From: Ardenticatenia bacterium
Lineage (GTDB): Bacteria; Chloroflexota; Anaerolineae; Ardenticatenales; Ardenticatenaceae
NCBI GenBank assembly: GCA_030949995.1
Contig: JAUZRY010000023.1
Location: 1-57,408 of the forward strand
Direction: 5' to 3'
DNA length: 57,408 nt
Below are positions 37,133 through 47,695 of this stretch, in pieces (position 1 is the first letter of the stretch; every line of letters starts with the position of its first letter). Under the pieces are notes generated by a model, which saw only the letters and a list, made by a program, of their open reading frames with translations, searched no databases and was not told the origin of the DNA. A program made the translations under genes and the position numbers.

Positions 37133-38138
37133 TCACGGGTTCTCGCTTTGGCTCACGAACGGGTAGCAGATGGAGCCGGTCACGTCCACCACCCAGTAGA
37201 TCACCTTTCCCCTCTGAACCGTGCAGAGAACCGGCCGCCACAGCTCCTCGGCCAGGCGAAGTACGTCTACGTCATCAAGGCGCTCCACCGACACGAGTAC
37301 GGCAGAGGATGAAAGGATATCTTGAAGCCCCTGGCGAACGCGCACCAGCAAGGCGTTCGCACGCTTCTGCGTCCGGACCAACTCCTCTTCAGGGGACGAC
37401 ACCTGCTTCCCGGCCACGTCGAGTTGCCGGCCCGCGATGAGAAGGGTGCCTACGCTGAACAGCGTGCCGAGCACGGAAAGGGTCAGGAGCACAGCACGCC
37501 CTCACCACTGTTTGGCTCAGCGTGCCCGATTGGCGACGTTCCACCTCTCCTTCGGGTCGAATGGCCTCTCCCTCGAAACGGAACGAGAGGCGATGTTCAA
37601 AAGGTTCGGTGATCAGTCCGGCTTCGGTCTCAACCACGGGGTCCACGCGCACAATGATGTCGAGCGACGGGGTGCCTGGACTTGTCCCCACCTCACTCCG
37701 AAACGTCGCCAGGCGGGTCACCAAGTCAGCCACCGGGATGCGAAAGCGCAGTGTCTCCTGAGGGCCACCGGCGGTTGCCGGCATTAGCACGAGCCGCTTT
37801 TGCCAGATGCTCGGGAAGCCAAAGTCGGCCACGGACTTGGCAGATGAATTGGGGCTGCTGCATGGGCACGTCGAGGGTAAACCGGCAGGCATAACTGGCG
37901 TTGATGCTGTCGGTCAGGCAGGCGAGGTAGATGCCACCGGGATCGAGTTCTTCGATGTCAAAAATTTCGTTGGGCTTCAGCGCCACCGTGTAAAACAGAC
38001 GCCCTCCCGCTGATATTGAACCAGGGGCTTGATGCGCTCTGTGGTCGCCTCCATTCTGAGCCCTTGGTAAAGCCCGAAGAGGGAGACGACGAGTAACAGA
38101 GCACTTACGCCCAGCACGACGGCCCACACGCTCTCCAC
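37133..38138 (-). pseudogene. DUF5305-family membrane protein, broken by about three frameshifts
   Basis: Pieces in order on the minus strand: an N-terminal helix from GTG 38138 (VWAVVLGVSALLLVVSLFGL), then VQYQREG. A frame change near 38005 leads to FYTVALKPNEIFDIEELDPG and YACRFTLDVPMQQPQFICQV. Another near 37815 gives WQKRLVLMPATAGGPQETLR and ETEAGLITEPFEHRLSFRFE. One near 37497 leads to the second helix (LLTLSVLGTLFSVGTLLIAG) and the terminal VLVSVERLDDVDVLRLAEEL. This order (helix, YTVxLKPN, E-x-G, helix, final VSVE..L..LAEE) matches DUF5305 as I recall it. Function unknown. Decay or poor sequence are both possible. Confidence 0.6.
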
Positions 38139-38297
38139 ACGGGAGGTTAGGGGGAGGGGAAATCGGTGTGCTCTGCCCCACCGGGGAAGCCTCCCTTGGA
38201 GAAGACAGGAAATATGTCCAAGCGTGGCTCTCGGCTCACGGAAACCACGTCCTTCCCGGCCCTGGGGAAGTAGATAAGGGCGAGGACGTTGGCCTCC

Positions 38298-40309
38298 CTA
38301 TGGCCTAGTTCCCACTTGACACAACTCCCAGGAGAGGAGCGTCGCCGGAGCGTCAACGGAAACGAGGCGGTCGCCGTTCCAGGCGAAGCGGCGCTCCGAG
38401 CCCGTCGTGTCCCGCACGCGAAGGAGGGGCGGCGTGCCTTCCTGAAGGCCTTTCAATCTGGCTTGGCCACCGTGAACGACAATCACGCCACCGAAGCCCT
38501 TGGCGTCAGCGCGCTGGTCCATCACGACCACGAAACGATACGTTTCGGCCGGAGAGCGCCTGATGGCGAGTTCAACGAGCACTTCAGGAGCAGCGGGGTC
38601 ATTGTCGAGGTTGGCGATGAGGGCTCGGCTTACGGGCACGTTCAGCTCCCGAAGGGCGGCGATCAACGCGCTGCTCTCAAGGGAGAAAAGCTCGGGACGC
38701 CGGTTGAACAGGGCCGACAAGCTGAGTTGGGGAGCAAAGGCCCTGTAGGGTTGCATGAGGGGCCAGCCGCTTCCCTCGGCAAGCCATTCCAGTGTCTCTG
38801 GGGCCAACCACGCGCGTACTGGGGCCAGCGGGTCCTGAACGTCAAACGCCTCTTCCAGCCGGCGGACCACGTCGTCCCCCTCCGCCTCCTTGGCGGCTCG
38901 GCGGAACACATCCCTGGCCGAAGGGTCATTCCAGGCAAACAGGATTTGGGCCTGGCGCATGAAAGCCCAACTTCGCAGGTTCACGTCCAGCCCTTCTTCC
39001 GGCGGCCACTGGACCTCAACCGCGCGGCGGTATGCGTCCAAGGCGGGCCCGTAACGCCCCTGTTGAATGAACGCTTCGGCCACGTTGATTTGTTGGCGCA
39101 TGGTCTCGGGAGGGGACTCTCGGACATCCTCTAGCACATAGCTGTCGCTCTCAGGCCGCCATGCGTAGAGGAGCGTCTGGGTTGGATGGGGCAGGAGTTT
39201 GTGGTCAAAGGTGCCAAAGGCCGGGCAGACAATGCGCAGTCGCCCGTCGGGCAACAGTTCCCAGATGGCCGGTCCACCCCAGTCGGAAATGGACTTGGCG
39301 AACAGCACGTCAAATTGCTCTGCCTCCGTCCACCGGGCCACAAGGAGGAACGTAGTACTCGCCGATGCGCCGGGCAGCTCGTAAGTGACGATGAGCTCGG
39401 GGCGCCCGTCGCCGCCAAGGTCCTGGACGGCGTGAACTCGGGCCCACGCGCCGGGCAGGATGTCGGCCACTGCGTCGGGAGAAGGCAGCGGAATGCCCCG
39501 GTACCGCACGCCGCGATCGAGCAGCACGACGGCCGGAACGCCCATTGCCCCCGGACCGACGAGCACGTCATCCCGGCCGTCGCCATCGGCATCGGCCACG
39601 ATAACCGTGGGTTCCACCGGGGAGACGTCCAAGCGCAGGGCGTCGCGCAGGGCGGCCAGCCGGTCAGGATCACGCAGGCTGGCCACGCCCTCGGGCAATT
39701 GGGACCACGTAACTCTCTATGCCGGCGACGAGCACGTCGATAGCCTTATGGGGGGCCTCTCTGGCCACCTGGCGGTAGGCCGACAGAGGAGCTGCGGCTG
39801 AACTGTTCACCTCGGGAGGGGTCAGGCGGGTGGTCAGCCGCTGGCCAAAGCCCACAGCTTGTTGGACGACGTCTTCGGGCGCAGGATCACGCCCCAAGCC
39901 CTCAACTTGCACCCACAGGGTCATGTCATCGGCCACGTCAGGATCAGCCCGGTGGCCTCCTTCGTAAGGGCTGTACAAGAGAACCAACTCGCGCAGCTCG
40001 AGTTGTTCCTCAGGCGTAAGCTGGCCAGTAACGTGGGGAAAGCGACAGCTCGTCAAGGTGGCAACGCCGTCGCCGGTGATCGTCAGCTCCTCACAGAACC
40101 CGGAGATCCCCCCCTTGGCGCACGAACTGGAAGAGGGGAACATCGGGCAGCTCATCGGGCGTTGGCGTGGGTGAAGGGGGCTGAGACGATGACGTCGGCG
40201 TGGAAGCTATCGGCGATGTGGGCGAGGAAGCGGGGTTCACGGGTGCTCCCACGCTGCAAGCGGCAAGCATCCCCAGCACCATTCCCAACAGCAGCACACG
40301 GCACAGCAT
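38298..40309 (-). CDS. Lipoprotein with emfourin-like and FG-GAP-like domains (two frameshifts)
   Basis: Starts at 40309 with a lipoprotein signal (MLLGMVLGMLAACS-type, Cys near residue 18) and a Ser/Thr/Pro linker. LFQFVRQGG breaks at a C7 run (40108-40114). It continues as ISGFCEELTITGDGVATLTS with EEQLELRELVLLYSPYEGGH and ADDMTLWVQVEG, similar to protealysin-inhibitor emfourin domains. A second break near 39697-39705 joins to LPEGVASLRDPDRLAALRDA. The last 460 residues have VCBS/FG-GAP-like strands (VIVADADGDGRDDVLVGPGA; DLGGDGRPELIVTY) and a TPR-like helical pair (VAEAFIQQGRYGPALDAYRR). About 668 aa in total. Function unknown. Confidence 0.7.
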
Positions 40310-40351
40310 CTTGGTTCTTGACCTCCCATGCAGGAGGGACAGAGGCCAAGC

Positions 40352-40385
40352 CCCCCTGTGGCAGGAGGTTCCACACCACAGGGGG
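40352..40385 (-). terminator. Hairpin between ftsH and the lipoprotein gene
   Basis: 10-bp perfect stem CCCCCTGTGG/CCACAGGGGG (40352-40361 with 40376-40385) and a 14-nt loop. No U-tract follows on either strand, so an intrinsic terminator is not certain; it could also be a regulatory or mRNA-stabilising hairpin after ftsH. Confidence 0.45.
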
Positions 40386-40429
40386 CCTCGAGGACAATGG
40401 CAACCTGACCTGACCCCATTCGTCCTTAT

Positions 40430-42358
40430 TCACGCTGGCACTGGCGAGAGGGAGAGATCACCGCTGGCCTTGTCATCTCCGGTGCGGCGGCTTGGTGGGC
40501 GGGCGTCGGGCGAGGGACGCACGGACGCCTGTGACGGCGGTGGGTCCTCATCGTTCATCAAGGCCTCGAACTCGGCCCGGTTCATGGTTTCAACTTCAAC
40601 GAGGCGTTGGGCGAGGCGGTCCAGTTTGTCCCTGTGGTTAATCAGAATCTGTTTGGCCCGTTCGTACGCTTCTATGACCAGCGCTTTGACTTCTTCGTCA
40701 ATGAGCTGGGCCACTTCCTCGCTGTAATTGCGCTGCTCGGCGATCTCGCGCCCCAGGAAGATGAGCTCCTCCCGGTCGCCGAAAGTGAGCGGGCCGAGCT
40801 TGTCGCTCATGCCGTAGCGGGTGACCATCGCCCGCGCCAGGTTCGTCACCTGTTCGAGATCGTTGCTGGCGCCTGTGGTCACGTCGCCGAAGACAATCTG
40901 CTCGGCCGCCCGGCCGCCCAACATGCCGGCCATCTCGTCCATGAACTTGGCACGGCGTTTGAAGTTCCGGTCGGCCTCTGGCAAGCTGATCACGTAGCCA
41001 CCTGCCATCCCCCGGGAGACGATGCTAATCTTGTGCACCGGGTCACAGAGGGGCAAATGGTGCATGACGACCGCATGGCCAGCCTCGTGGTAAGCCAGGA
41101 TTTTCTTTTCCTGCTCGCTGATCAGGCGGCTCTTGCGCTCCGGGCCGGCAATTACGCGCTCGATGGCCTCCTGGAATTCAGCCATCCCGATCAAGCGTTT
41201 GTTACGGCGGGCAGCCAAAATGGCGGCCTCGTTCACTAAGTTTTCGATATCTGCTCCTGTGAAGCCAGGAGTTTGTTGGGCAATGACATCCAAATTGACA
41301 TCCTTGGCCAAGGGCTTGCCCCGGGTGTGCACGTCCAAAATGGCCCGTCGGCCGCGCATGTCCGGCCGGTCCAACACCACCCGCCGGTCAAACCGCCCCG
41401 GCCGCAGCAGCGCCGGGTCCAGGATGTCCGGCCGGTTCGTCGCCGCAATCACGATCACGTTCGTGTCCGTGTCGAACCCGTCCATCTCCACCAAGATCTG
41501 GTTTAGCGTCTGCTCCCGCTCGTCGTGGCTCCCCCCAAGCCCGGCCCCACGGTGCCGCCCCACCGCGTCGATCTCGTCGATGAACACGATACACGGACTG
41601 TTCCGCTTGGCCTGCTCGAACAGGTCCCGCACCCGGCTCGCCCCCACTCCCACGAACATCTCCACAAACTCCGACCCCGAGATGCTGAAGAAGGGCACCC
41701 CCGCCTCCCCGGCCACGGCCCGGGCCATCAGCGTCTTGCCCGTCCCCGGCGGGCCCACCATTAGCACTCCCTTGGGGATCCGTGCTCCCAAGGAGACGAA
41801 CTTCTCGGGTTCGCGCAGGAACTCAACGACCTCCTGGAGTTCCTCCTTGGCCTCGTCGGCGCCGGCCACGTCGTTGAAGGTGACGGTGGGCTTGTCGCCG
41901 GTGAACATGCGGGCGCGGCTCTTGCCGAAGGAGAGGGCCTGGTTGTTGGAGCCTTGAGCCTGGCGCAGCATGAGGAAAAGCAAGCCACCGAAGATAAGCA
42001 GGGGCAGGAAAGAGCCCAAGACGCTGAACAGGGCGCCCCACTGGGAGGGGGCCTTGTAGATAATCTCCACGCGCAACAGCTCATCAGGCGTCACCCCAAA
42101 TGCCTGAAGGGTGTTGACTAAGTCAGCTTCTGGCTCGATGCGGGAAATCCACTTCTCGTTGCGGGTGGTCACTTCCAGCCGGGAACCACTGACGACAATA
42201 CGTCGCACTTGACCGTCCTTGATGGCTTCGGCTACCCGGTTGATCTCACGTTCCTGAAGACGTTCTTGGGGGGAGAAGATATTGTAGAGCAACGCCATCA
42301 GGGCCACAATGATGAGAGCGTAGACAAACCCGTTGCGCATCCAGTTGTTTGATTTCAC
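40430..42358 (-). CDS. ftsH: ATP-dependent zinc metalloprotease FtsH
   Basis: 642 aa, normal length. Two N-terminal helices ([18 protein letters not shown] and ~105-125 [20 protein letters not shown]) flank a periplasmic loop. The AAA domain has Walker [17 protein letters not shown], Walker [13 protein letters not shown], pore [17 protein letters not shown], and the second region of homology [14 protein letters not shown]. Zinc motif HEAGH, with [19 protein letters not shown] downstream. It degrades membrane and short-lived cytosolic proteins. The C-terminus is an acidic, Ser/Pro-rich tail. Confidence 0.97.
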   Translation of the reverse strand: MKSNNWMRNGFVYALIIVALMALLYNIFSPQERLQEREINRVAEAIKDGQVRRIVVSGSRLEVTTRNEKWISRIEPEADLVNTLQAFGVTPDELLRVEIIYKAPSQWGALFSVLGSFLPLLIFGGLLFLMLRQAQGSNNQALSFGKSRARMFTGDKPTVTFNDVAGADEAKEELQEVVEFLREPEKFVSLGARIPKGVLMVGPPGTGKTLMARAVAGEAGVPFFSISGSEFVEMFVGVGASRVRDLFEQAKRNSPCIVFIDEIDAVGRHRGAGLGGSHDEREQTLNQILVEMDGFDTDTNVIVIAATNRPDILDPALLRPGRFDRRVVLDRPDMRGRRAILDVHTRGKPLAKDVNLDVIAQQTPGFTGADIENLVNEAAILAARRNKRLIGMAEFQEAIERVIAGPERKSRLISEQEKKILAYHEAGHAVVMHHLPLCDPVHKISIVSRGMAGGYVISLPEADRNFKRRAKFMDEMAGMLGGRAAEQIVFGDVTTGASNDLEQVTNLARAMVTRYGMSDKLGPLTFGDREELIFLGREIAEQRNYSEEVAQLIDEEVKALVIEAYERAKQILINHRDKLDRLAQRLVEVETMNRAEFEALMNDEDPPPSQASVRPSPDARPPSRRTGDDKASGDLSLSPVPA

Positions 42359-42495
42359 AGCACGTATCCTCCATGGCCTCCATGGGTACCCATCTGGAAT
42401 AGCCGGGATTCTCGTCCCGGCAGAGTGACAGACACGTCCACCCTGGGCGCGGTGCAGTATTGAACGCTCCCGCGTGGCTTGTATCTGACCTAGTT

Positions 42496-42501
42496 ATTAT
42501 A
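42496..42501 (-). promoter_or_regulatory. Possible ftsH promoter -10
   Basis: TATAAT on the minus strand, about 138 nt before the ftsH start and overlapping the kinase stop codon. The -35 position holds only TTTTCT/TTTCTG-like sequence. It may uncouple ftsH from the kinase gene. Confidence 0.4.
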
Positions 42502-43699
42502 GCAAAGCCGAGAGCATCAGAAAAACGACAGGGTGTATGACGCTCCCCACTGAGCCGGCAATGCGCTGGTAGACCAAGGCGTAGAGGGGAATAAGGCCTA
42601 AGAGAGCCAGCAGTGCCAACATGCCCAAGACGATGCCCACCCAGTCAATGCCCGGTGATATTGTCGCTGGCCGGGCGGCGGCCACAGGACGGCCTCTCTG
42701 TTTCCGGGACCGCGCAGCCGATGGGCCGGCGCCGGCGACCTGGCCGGGCGTGTGTCGGGATCGGCGTCGCATAAACGTCGACGGCGGAGGGGAAGCAGCA
42801 GGCGGGGTATCCGATGGTGTGGGCGGCGCGACAGGCGTTGACGAGAGGGCGGGCACAGCCGCTGTGGCATCTGTGCTGGCGTGTAACAGGTGAAAGATCA
42901 CGCTGGCCACGTCATCGGCTGTGGCGAACCGTTGGGCCGGGTCCTTGGAGAGCATCCGTTCCACCAACCGCTCCACACTGGGCGGCACACGTGGGTTCAG
43001 TTGGCTGAGTCTCGGGGGGGACTCGTTGAGGTGTTGGAGGGCAATAGCCACGTGGTCTTCCCCTTGGAACGGCGGCCGGCCGGCCAACATCTCGAACAGG
43101 ACCACCCCGATTGCATACACATCGGACGCTGGCGTGGCCGCCTCTCCGCGAATTTGTTCTGGGGAAAGATAGGCGGTGGTGCCCCAGACAACGCCGGGTT
43201 CAGTGAGGTGGTGCGTCGCCGTCATGGCACGCGCAATGCCGAAGTCGGCCACTTTCGCTTCGCCCGTGGGGGTGATGAGCACGTTGCCCGGTTTGATGTC
43301 CCGGTGAACAATGCCCTTCCGGTGAGCCGCGCCGACTCCGGCCGCAATCTGGCGCGCGATTTCAAGCGCCTCGCGCACGGGCAATTGGCCACGTTGCTGT
43401 AGGAACCGGCGCAAGTCGGTGCCCGGCACGTATTCCATGACGATGTAATAGCGTCGGCCTTCCCTCCCCACGTCGTACACGTTGACGATGTTCGGGTGGG
43501 AAAAGCTGGCCATGGCGCGAGCTTCCTGGAGGAAGCGCTCCAGGAATTTCTGGTCGCCCGCGTATTGGGGGCGCAGCACCTTTACGGCCACTTCGCGTCC
43601 CAAGCGCAAGTCAATGCCCCGGTAGACTTCGGCCATGCCACCTTCACCAATGCGCTCTGTCAGGCGGTATCGCCGGTCGAGGACAACGGGTGTTTCCAC
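42497..43699 (-). CDS. Hanks-type Ser/Thr protein kinase with C-terminal membrane segment
   Basis: 400 aa from GTG 43699, chosen because AGGAGG lies 8 nt before it. Kinase motifs: IGEGGMAEVYRG (Gly loop), VAVKVLRP, HRDIKPGNVL (catalytic loop), DFGIARAM and YLSPEQIRG, then SKDPAQRFATADDV. A Pro/Ala/Ser-rich juxtamembrane region ~265-335 leads to two hydrophobic stretches near the end (LGMLALLALLGLIPLYALVY; VIHPVVFLMLSALL). There are no PASTA repeats or other sensor domain. The gene lies between ftsH and the lytic transglycosylase, hinting at envelope or cell-wall control. Confidence 0.9.
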   Translation of the reverse strand: METPVVLDRRYRLTERIGEGGMAEVYRGIDLRLGREVAVKVLRPQYAGDQKFLERFLQEARAMASFSHPNIVNVYDVGREGRRYYIVMEYVPGTDLRRFLQQRGQLPVREALEIARQIAAGVGAAHRKGIVHRDIKPGNVLITPTGEAKVADFGIARAMTATHHLTEPGVVWGTTAYLSPEQIRGEAATPASDVYAIGVVLFEMLAGRPPFQGEDHVAIALQHLNESPPRLSQLNPRVPPSVERLVERMLSKDPAQRFATADDVASVIFHLLHASTDATAAVPALSSTPVAPPTPSDTPPAASPPPSTFMRRRSRHTPGQVAGAGPSAARSRKQRGRPVAAARPATISPGIDWVGIVLGMLALLALLGLIPLYALVYQRIAGSVGSVIHPVVFLMLSALL

Positions 43700-43800
43700 A
43701 GCGCTTCCTCCTGCTGTCGGGCCTCGTGGGCTCGTTTGGGTCCGGAGACCACGCTTCCACACACAATTGTACCGCGGCTCGCCTCAGCACCCAAATGGGC

Positions 43801-46199
43801 TTAGGGACGATACAGGAAGCGGTACATGGACCAGTGGCGGTAGACGGCCTGCACGTACGTGCGTGTCTCTGACAGGGCGATGCGCTCTACGAACATATCA
43901 ACGTCTGCGTCCGCCCATTCTGGCACGCGGTTGGGGCCCGCATTGTAGCCGGCCAGGGCGTAAAAGGGGTTGGCCTCGAAGCGCTCCAGAAGCCAGGCTA
44001 AGTAATACGTTCCGAATTCGACAGAAATTATGGGGCGGAACAGGTCACGAGTGGCAAAGGGGCGGCCGATCTGCGCGGCAATCCACTGGCCTGTGTCGGG
44101 AATTACCTGCATCAGTCCCCGTGCGGCTGCGGGACTTTCGGCCACTGGCTCCCATCGGCTCTCCTGGTGGATCACGGCTGCCAGGAGCAGGGGGTCGATG
44201 TTGCGAGCTTCAGCTTGAGGGGCAAGCAGGTCCCAGTACGGCAGCGGGTAGACTAACCTGGCGACGGCCGGGGGCACCTCCTCCACGGTGAGGTTGAGAG
44301 CTGCCAAGAGGCGCTCGGCGGCCAGAATGCTGAGAGCCGGGTGGGAGGGGGCAAAGTAGCGCGCCGCCGCGTAGAGGCGCAACGGTTCGTCTTCCAACTC
44401 CGAGATCATAGCACGGTAGAGGGATCGGGCCTCTCGTCCTAACCCCATGAGCTCCAGCTCCCGCCCCCGCTCCAGCTCCTGGGGCGGGAGCAAATCTGCC
44501 CAGACGGTGTCGCCTTCAATGCCGAGCACATCGCGCCGCCACTGGAGGTCATCGGCCACATCCAGCGCCGCCAAGGGAACGTATGGGCGCACGTGCCACT
44601 GCTCACCTGCTCGCAGAGCACGGGCGCGCAAGGCGTAGTAGCCGGTGCCGGCGCTCAGTTCACGCCATTGTGCCTCGGCTGCCGAGCGGTCACCGCCTGC
44701 TAGCAGGGCTTTGCCCACCCAGAACGCGGCACGTGCTTCCCAACCAGAGCGCTTTGCCAGGCGCTGCCAGAGGAGGACAGCCCTCTCGTATTGGCCCAAG
44801 CGATAGGCCAGTTGGCCAGCACGCCACAGCGCGTGGGGGGCTCTGGTGGATTGAGGATACCGGTCAGCCAATTCCACATAGAGGGAGATGGCCTCATCAG
44901 GTACCGCGCCAGCGCGCAAGGTGCCCGCCTCCCACAGGGCGTCGGGGGCTGCTGGGCTGGCCGGAAACTCCTTGACAACCCGTCGATAGGTGGCCAGGGC
45001 CACCTCAACACGCCCCTGGCGACGACGAAGGCGCGCCTGTTCCAGCCGAGCATCGTCCCGCAGTGTGCTCTCGGGGTGGGTGTCCACAAGCACGTTCAGC
45101 TCCTGCCAAGCGGCCTCCAAGTTGCCAGCATCACGGTACGCCAGGGCCGCGTACCAGTGAGCTTGGTCCACATCAGCCTCGTGCTCCAGGGCATCGTACA
45201 GCGCAGCCACGGCCGCGTTCCAGTCCCGGTTGTAATAGTACACGATGCCGGCCTGAAGCCGAGAGGCCGGTGCTCCAGCTTGTTCCAGGGCGAAGAGGGC
45301 TCGGTAGGCGGAAGCTGTCTGGGGGTAGTCGGCCACTAAGGTGTGCCACAGCTCAATGGCCCGCTGGACATTCTGGCGCTCTTCCTCCGCGGCGGCGATG
45401 GATTCAATCAGCTCGGCGCGAAACCAGGGCACGCGGGATGCTTCCAGCGCCCGTTCGTACCAGAGGACAGCTTGATCCCACTTTTGGGCTTCGGCCCACA
45501 GGTCACCGAGCGCTCTGGCCACTAGGGCGCGGGTGACACGGCCACTGGCCGGATGAGTGTAGACCCGCTCGTACTGGGCAACCGCCTCTTCAAGGTCTCC
45601 CAAGGCCTGGTAACTGCGGGCCAGTTCGAGGGCCACCCGGTCGTCAGCCACATCACGGGCAGCATCGTAGGCGCGCAAGTGGGCGACAGCCTGTTCATGC
45701 TCGCCCAAGGAGGCCAGCAGACGCCCGAGCCGGAAGTGGACAACCGGAGCTCGAGGGCTCTCGGGATAGCGTTCTAAGTATGCCTTCCATGCCTCCTGGG
45801 CATCTGCCCACCGTTCCTCCTCCACAAAGAGCCGACCGAGCTCGAACAGGGCCTCCTCACCCAAGATAGATGCTCAACCACGGCCCGATACTGGCGAATG
45901 GCGACGTCCACATTGCCCACACGAACAGCCTCACGGGCAAGTTGCACACGCAGGTCGTCTGGAGGTGTAGGCGTGGGTGCAGGAGTGGGGGTAGGGGTGG
46001 AGCGCTGGTCAGCCGACGTCGGCGTGCTCTGGGCCCGACCGAATGTCGGTAGCGCGGTCGGGGACGCAGTCGGGGAGGGAGGTAGGGGCGGTGCGGCTGA
46101 GCGGGGAGACCATGGCCAACACGCGGTGAACCCGACGGCCACAAGCACGCCGCCGATGAGCAAGGCTAAGCGGAGCCTTTGCTCTCCCACACACCACAT
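43801..46199 (-). CDS. Soluble-lytic-transglycosylase-like protein, frameshifted near N-terminus
   Basis: ATG 46199 follows GAGGGGCAAGTAGG (GTG 46235 is an alternative). A hydrophobic signal ends near GFTACW, a possible lipobox, then a Pro/Thr/Ser-rich linker and LREAVRVGNVDVAIRQYRAV-type helices. The frame changes near 45860 and continues as LGEEALFELGRLFVEEERWA. About 550 residues of TPR-like helical repeats follow. The C-terminal SLT domain has the catalytic Glu in HQESRWEPVAESPAAARGLM, then QVIPDTG and YNAGPNRV. It cleaves peptidoglycan glycan strands. Total length ~799 aa. Probably one indel error. Confidence 0.85.
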
Positions 46200-46373
46200 C
46201 CTACTTGCCCCTCTTCGCTTCCGGAGATGCTGCACTCTCCCCCACCCTACTTGCCGTGGGCGGTGTTCCTGCCGTGATCACCTCAACCTCATACCATTTT
46301 GGACACGTTTGGCTTTCCAGGAAAAAGCGGCCTCACGCGGATACCCGAATGCTTGTGGCGATTTCTACTGCTT

Positions 46374-46395
46374 CTGGTCACTCCTGTGTGACCAG
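46374..46395. repeat. Inverted repeat CTGGTCAC-N6-GTGACCAG
   Basis: Perfect 8-bp arms (46374-46381 and 46388-46395) separated by TCCTGT. No T-tract. A dyad of this size upstream of two divergent genes is a plausible operator. Confidence 0.55.
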
Positions 46396-46633
46396 GCCAC
46401 AGGAGTATGGCACGCCATGCGTCCCCTGTCAAAGTAACACATCCTGTGCGGGGGGCGTCCCAGAGTCGTCGGCGAGGGGGCAAGCCGCTCCAACGCCCCT
46501 TCCACCTCCCGAAGGAGGCAACCGTGCGGCGCTCACACCATCTGCTCTATCGCCCCCTCCCCCTCTCCCCTTGTCCCCTTGTCATGCTACCACATCCCGA
46601 CACATGTGGGACACACCCCGTTCGGGCATCCTG

Positions 46634-46662
46634 TTGACAGCCCACTGACGCCATGCTACAAT
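46634..46662 (+). promoter_or_regulatory. Sigma70-like promoter of the thioesterase gene
   Basis: TTGACA (46634-46639), 17-bp spacer, TACAAT (46657-46662); 34 nt before ATG 46697. Confidence 0.7.
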
Positions 46663-46696
46663 CCCTCACACCACGCACGGCCTCTGAGGAGCAGGT

Positions 46697-47572
46697 ATGC
46701 CACGTGTACACACCATTCACTTCCGCGTCCGCCACTACGAGTGTGACCCCTACGGCCACGTGAACAACGCCACCTACCTCCGCTACATGGAAGAAGCTGC
46801 CTTCCGAGCCTCAATGGCCGTCGGGTATGGGGTTGACACCTACAAGGGGATGAACCGCCGCTGGTGGATCCACGAGACCGAGGTGGAGTACTTGCGCCCT
46901 CTGCGCTACGGTGACACGGCCGAAGTGCGCACGTGGGTTGCCCACGCCCGCCGCGTGCGTTGCCGCCGCGTGTACGAAGTCCGAAGGGGCTCGACGGGCG
47001 AACTAGCTGCCCGGGCGTGGTCGGATTGGGTCTTCCTGGAGGGGACGACAGGCCGGCCCACGGCCATTCCCGAGGAGCTGTGGCGCGCCTTCGGCCTGGA
47101 CGATACAGCCAAAGACGTGCCTTGGGACCGTTTCCCCGAGGCCCCACCTCCGCCGCCGGGCGTCTTCCGCACACGCCGGCGGGTGGAGTGGCGCGACCTT
47201 GATACGGAAGGACACGTCAACAACGCCAATTACCTTTCCTACCTGGAGGATTGCGGGGTCCAAGTGGCCACTGCTTTCGGCTGGCCAGTGCGACGCATGT
47301 CCGAGGCAGGCTTCGCTGTCATCGCCCGCCGGCTGCGCATTGAGTACCGCCTGCCGGCTGTGTTGGACGACGAGCTGGAAATTGCCACGTGGTTGTCCAA
47401 CGTGCGTCGGGCCACGGCTGTGCGGCATTATGTCATCCACCGGGTCCACGATGGCGCGCTGATTGCCCGGGCGCGCACACTGTGGGCGTGGGTGAATCTC
47501 CAGACCGGCCGCCCTATTCGCATCCCCGATGCCTTCCACACCGATTTTGCCTCCAACATCGCGTCTGCATAG
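46697..47572 (+). CDS. Tandem-hotdog acyl-thioesterase (acyl-ACP thioesterase-like)
   Basis: 291 aa with two hotdog domains. The first has the motif CDPYGHVNNATYLRYMEEA (residues ~16-34). The second has the near-identical motif DLDTEGHVNNANYLSYLEDC (~167-186). The repeated D-x-x-G-H-V-N-N-A-x-Y-L motif shows internal duplication, as in FatA-type acyl-ACP thioesterases and 4HBT duplicates. It hydrolyses acyl-CoA or acyl-ACP thioesters; chain length unknown. ATG 46697 follows GAGGAGCAGGT and its own promoter. Transcribed convergently to flotillin, with a strong hairpin in the gap. Confidence 0.85.
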   Translation: MPRVHTIHFRVRHYECDPYGHVNNATYLRYMEEAAFRASMAVGYGVDTYKGMNRRWWIHETEVEYLRPLRYGDTAEVRTWVAHARRVRCRRVYEVRRGSTGELAARAWSDWVFLEGTTGRPTAIPEELWRAFGLDDTAKDVPWDRFPEAPPPPPGVFRTRRRVEWRDLDTEGHVNNANYLSYLEDCGVQVATAFGWPVRRMSEAGFAVIARRLRIEYRLPAVLDDELEIATWLSNVRRATAVRHYVIHRVHDGALIARARTLWAWVNLQTGRPIRIPDAFHTDFASNIASA

Positions 47573-47609
47573 CCCTTGGCATTTCCACCCACTCTTCCGG
47601 GGAGCATTT

Positions 47610-47640
47610 GGTGCCGGTCACCTGGTAGGTGACCGGCACC
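47610..47640. terminator. Strong 13-bp hairpin between convergent genes
   Basis: Perfect stem GGTGCCGGTCACC/GGTGACCGGCACC (47610-47622 with 47628-47640), 5-nt loop TGGTA, located between the thioesterase stop and the flotillin stop. No U-run follows on either strand, so if it terminates it does so bidirectionally and without a U-tract. Confidence 0.6.
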
Positions 47641-47695
47641 GGGCCCTGCACCTTCCTGAGGCGTCCGCTTCAGGTGGAGCTACAAACGGGACGCC

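Larger units (their letters stand above)
46200..46696. other. Intergenic region between transglycosylase and thioesterase genes
   Basis: About 460-500 bp between two divergent genes. It holds an 8-bp inverted repeat (46374-46395) and the thioesterase promoter (46634-46662). A 147-codon plus-strand frame (46205-46648) crosses most of it, but has no family resemblance, no ribosome-binding site and a composition not like neighbouring proteins. Confidence 0.5.

Noticed and set aside
46205-46648. 147-codon plus-strand frame between transglycosylase and thioesterase genes
   Set aside because: No ribosome-binding site or family features; it runs through an operator-like dyad and the thioesterase promoter.
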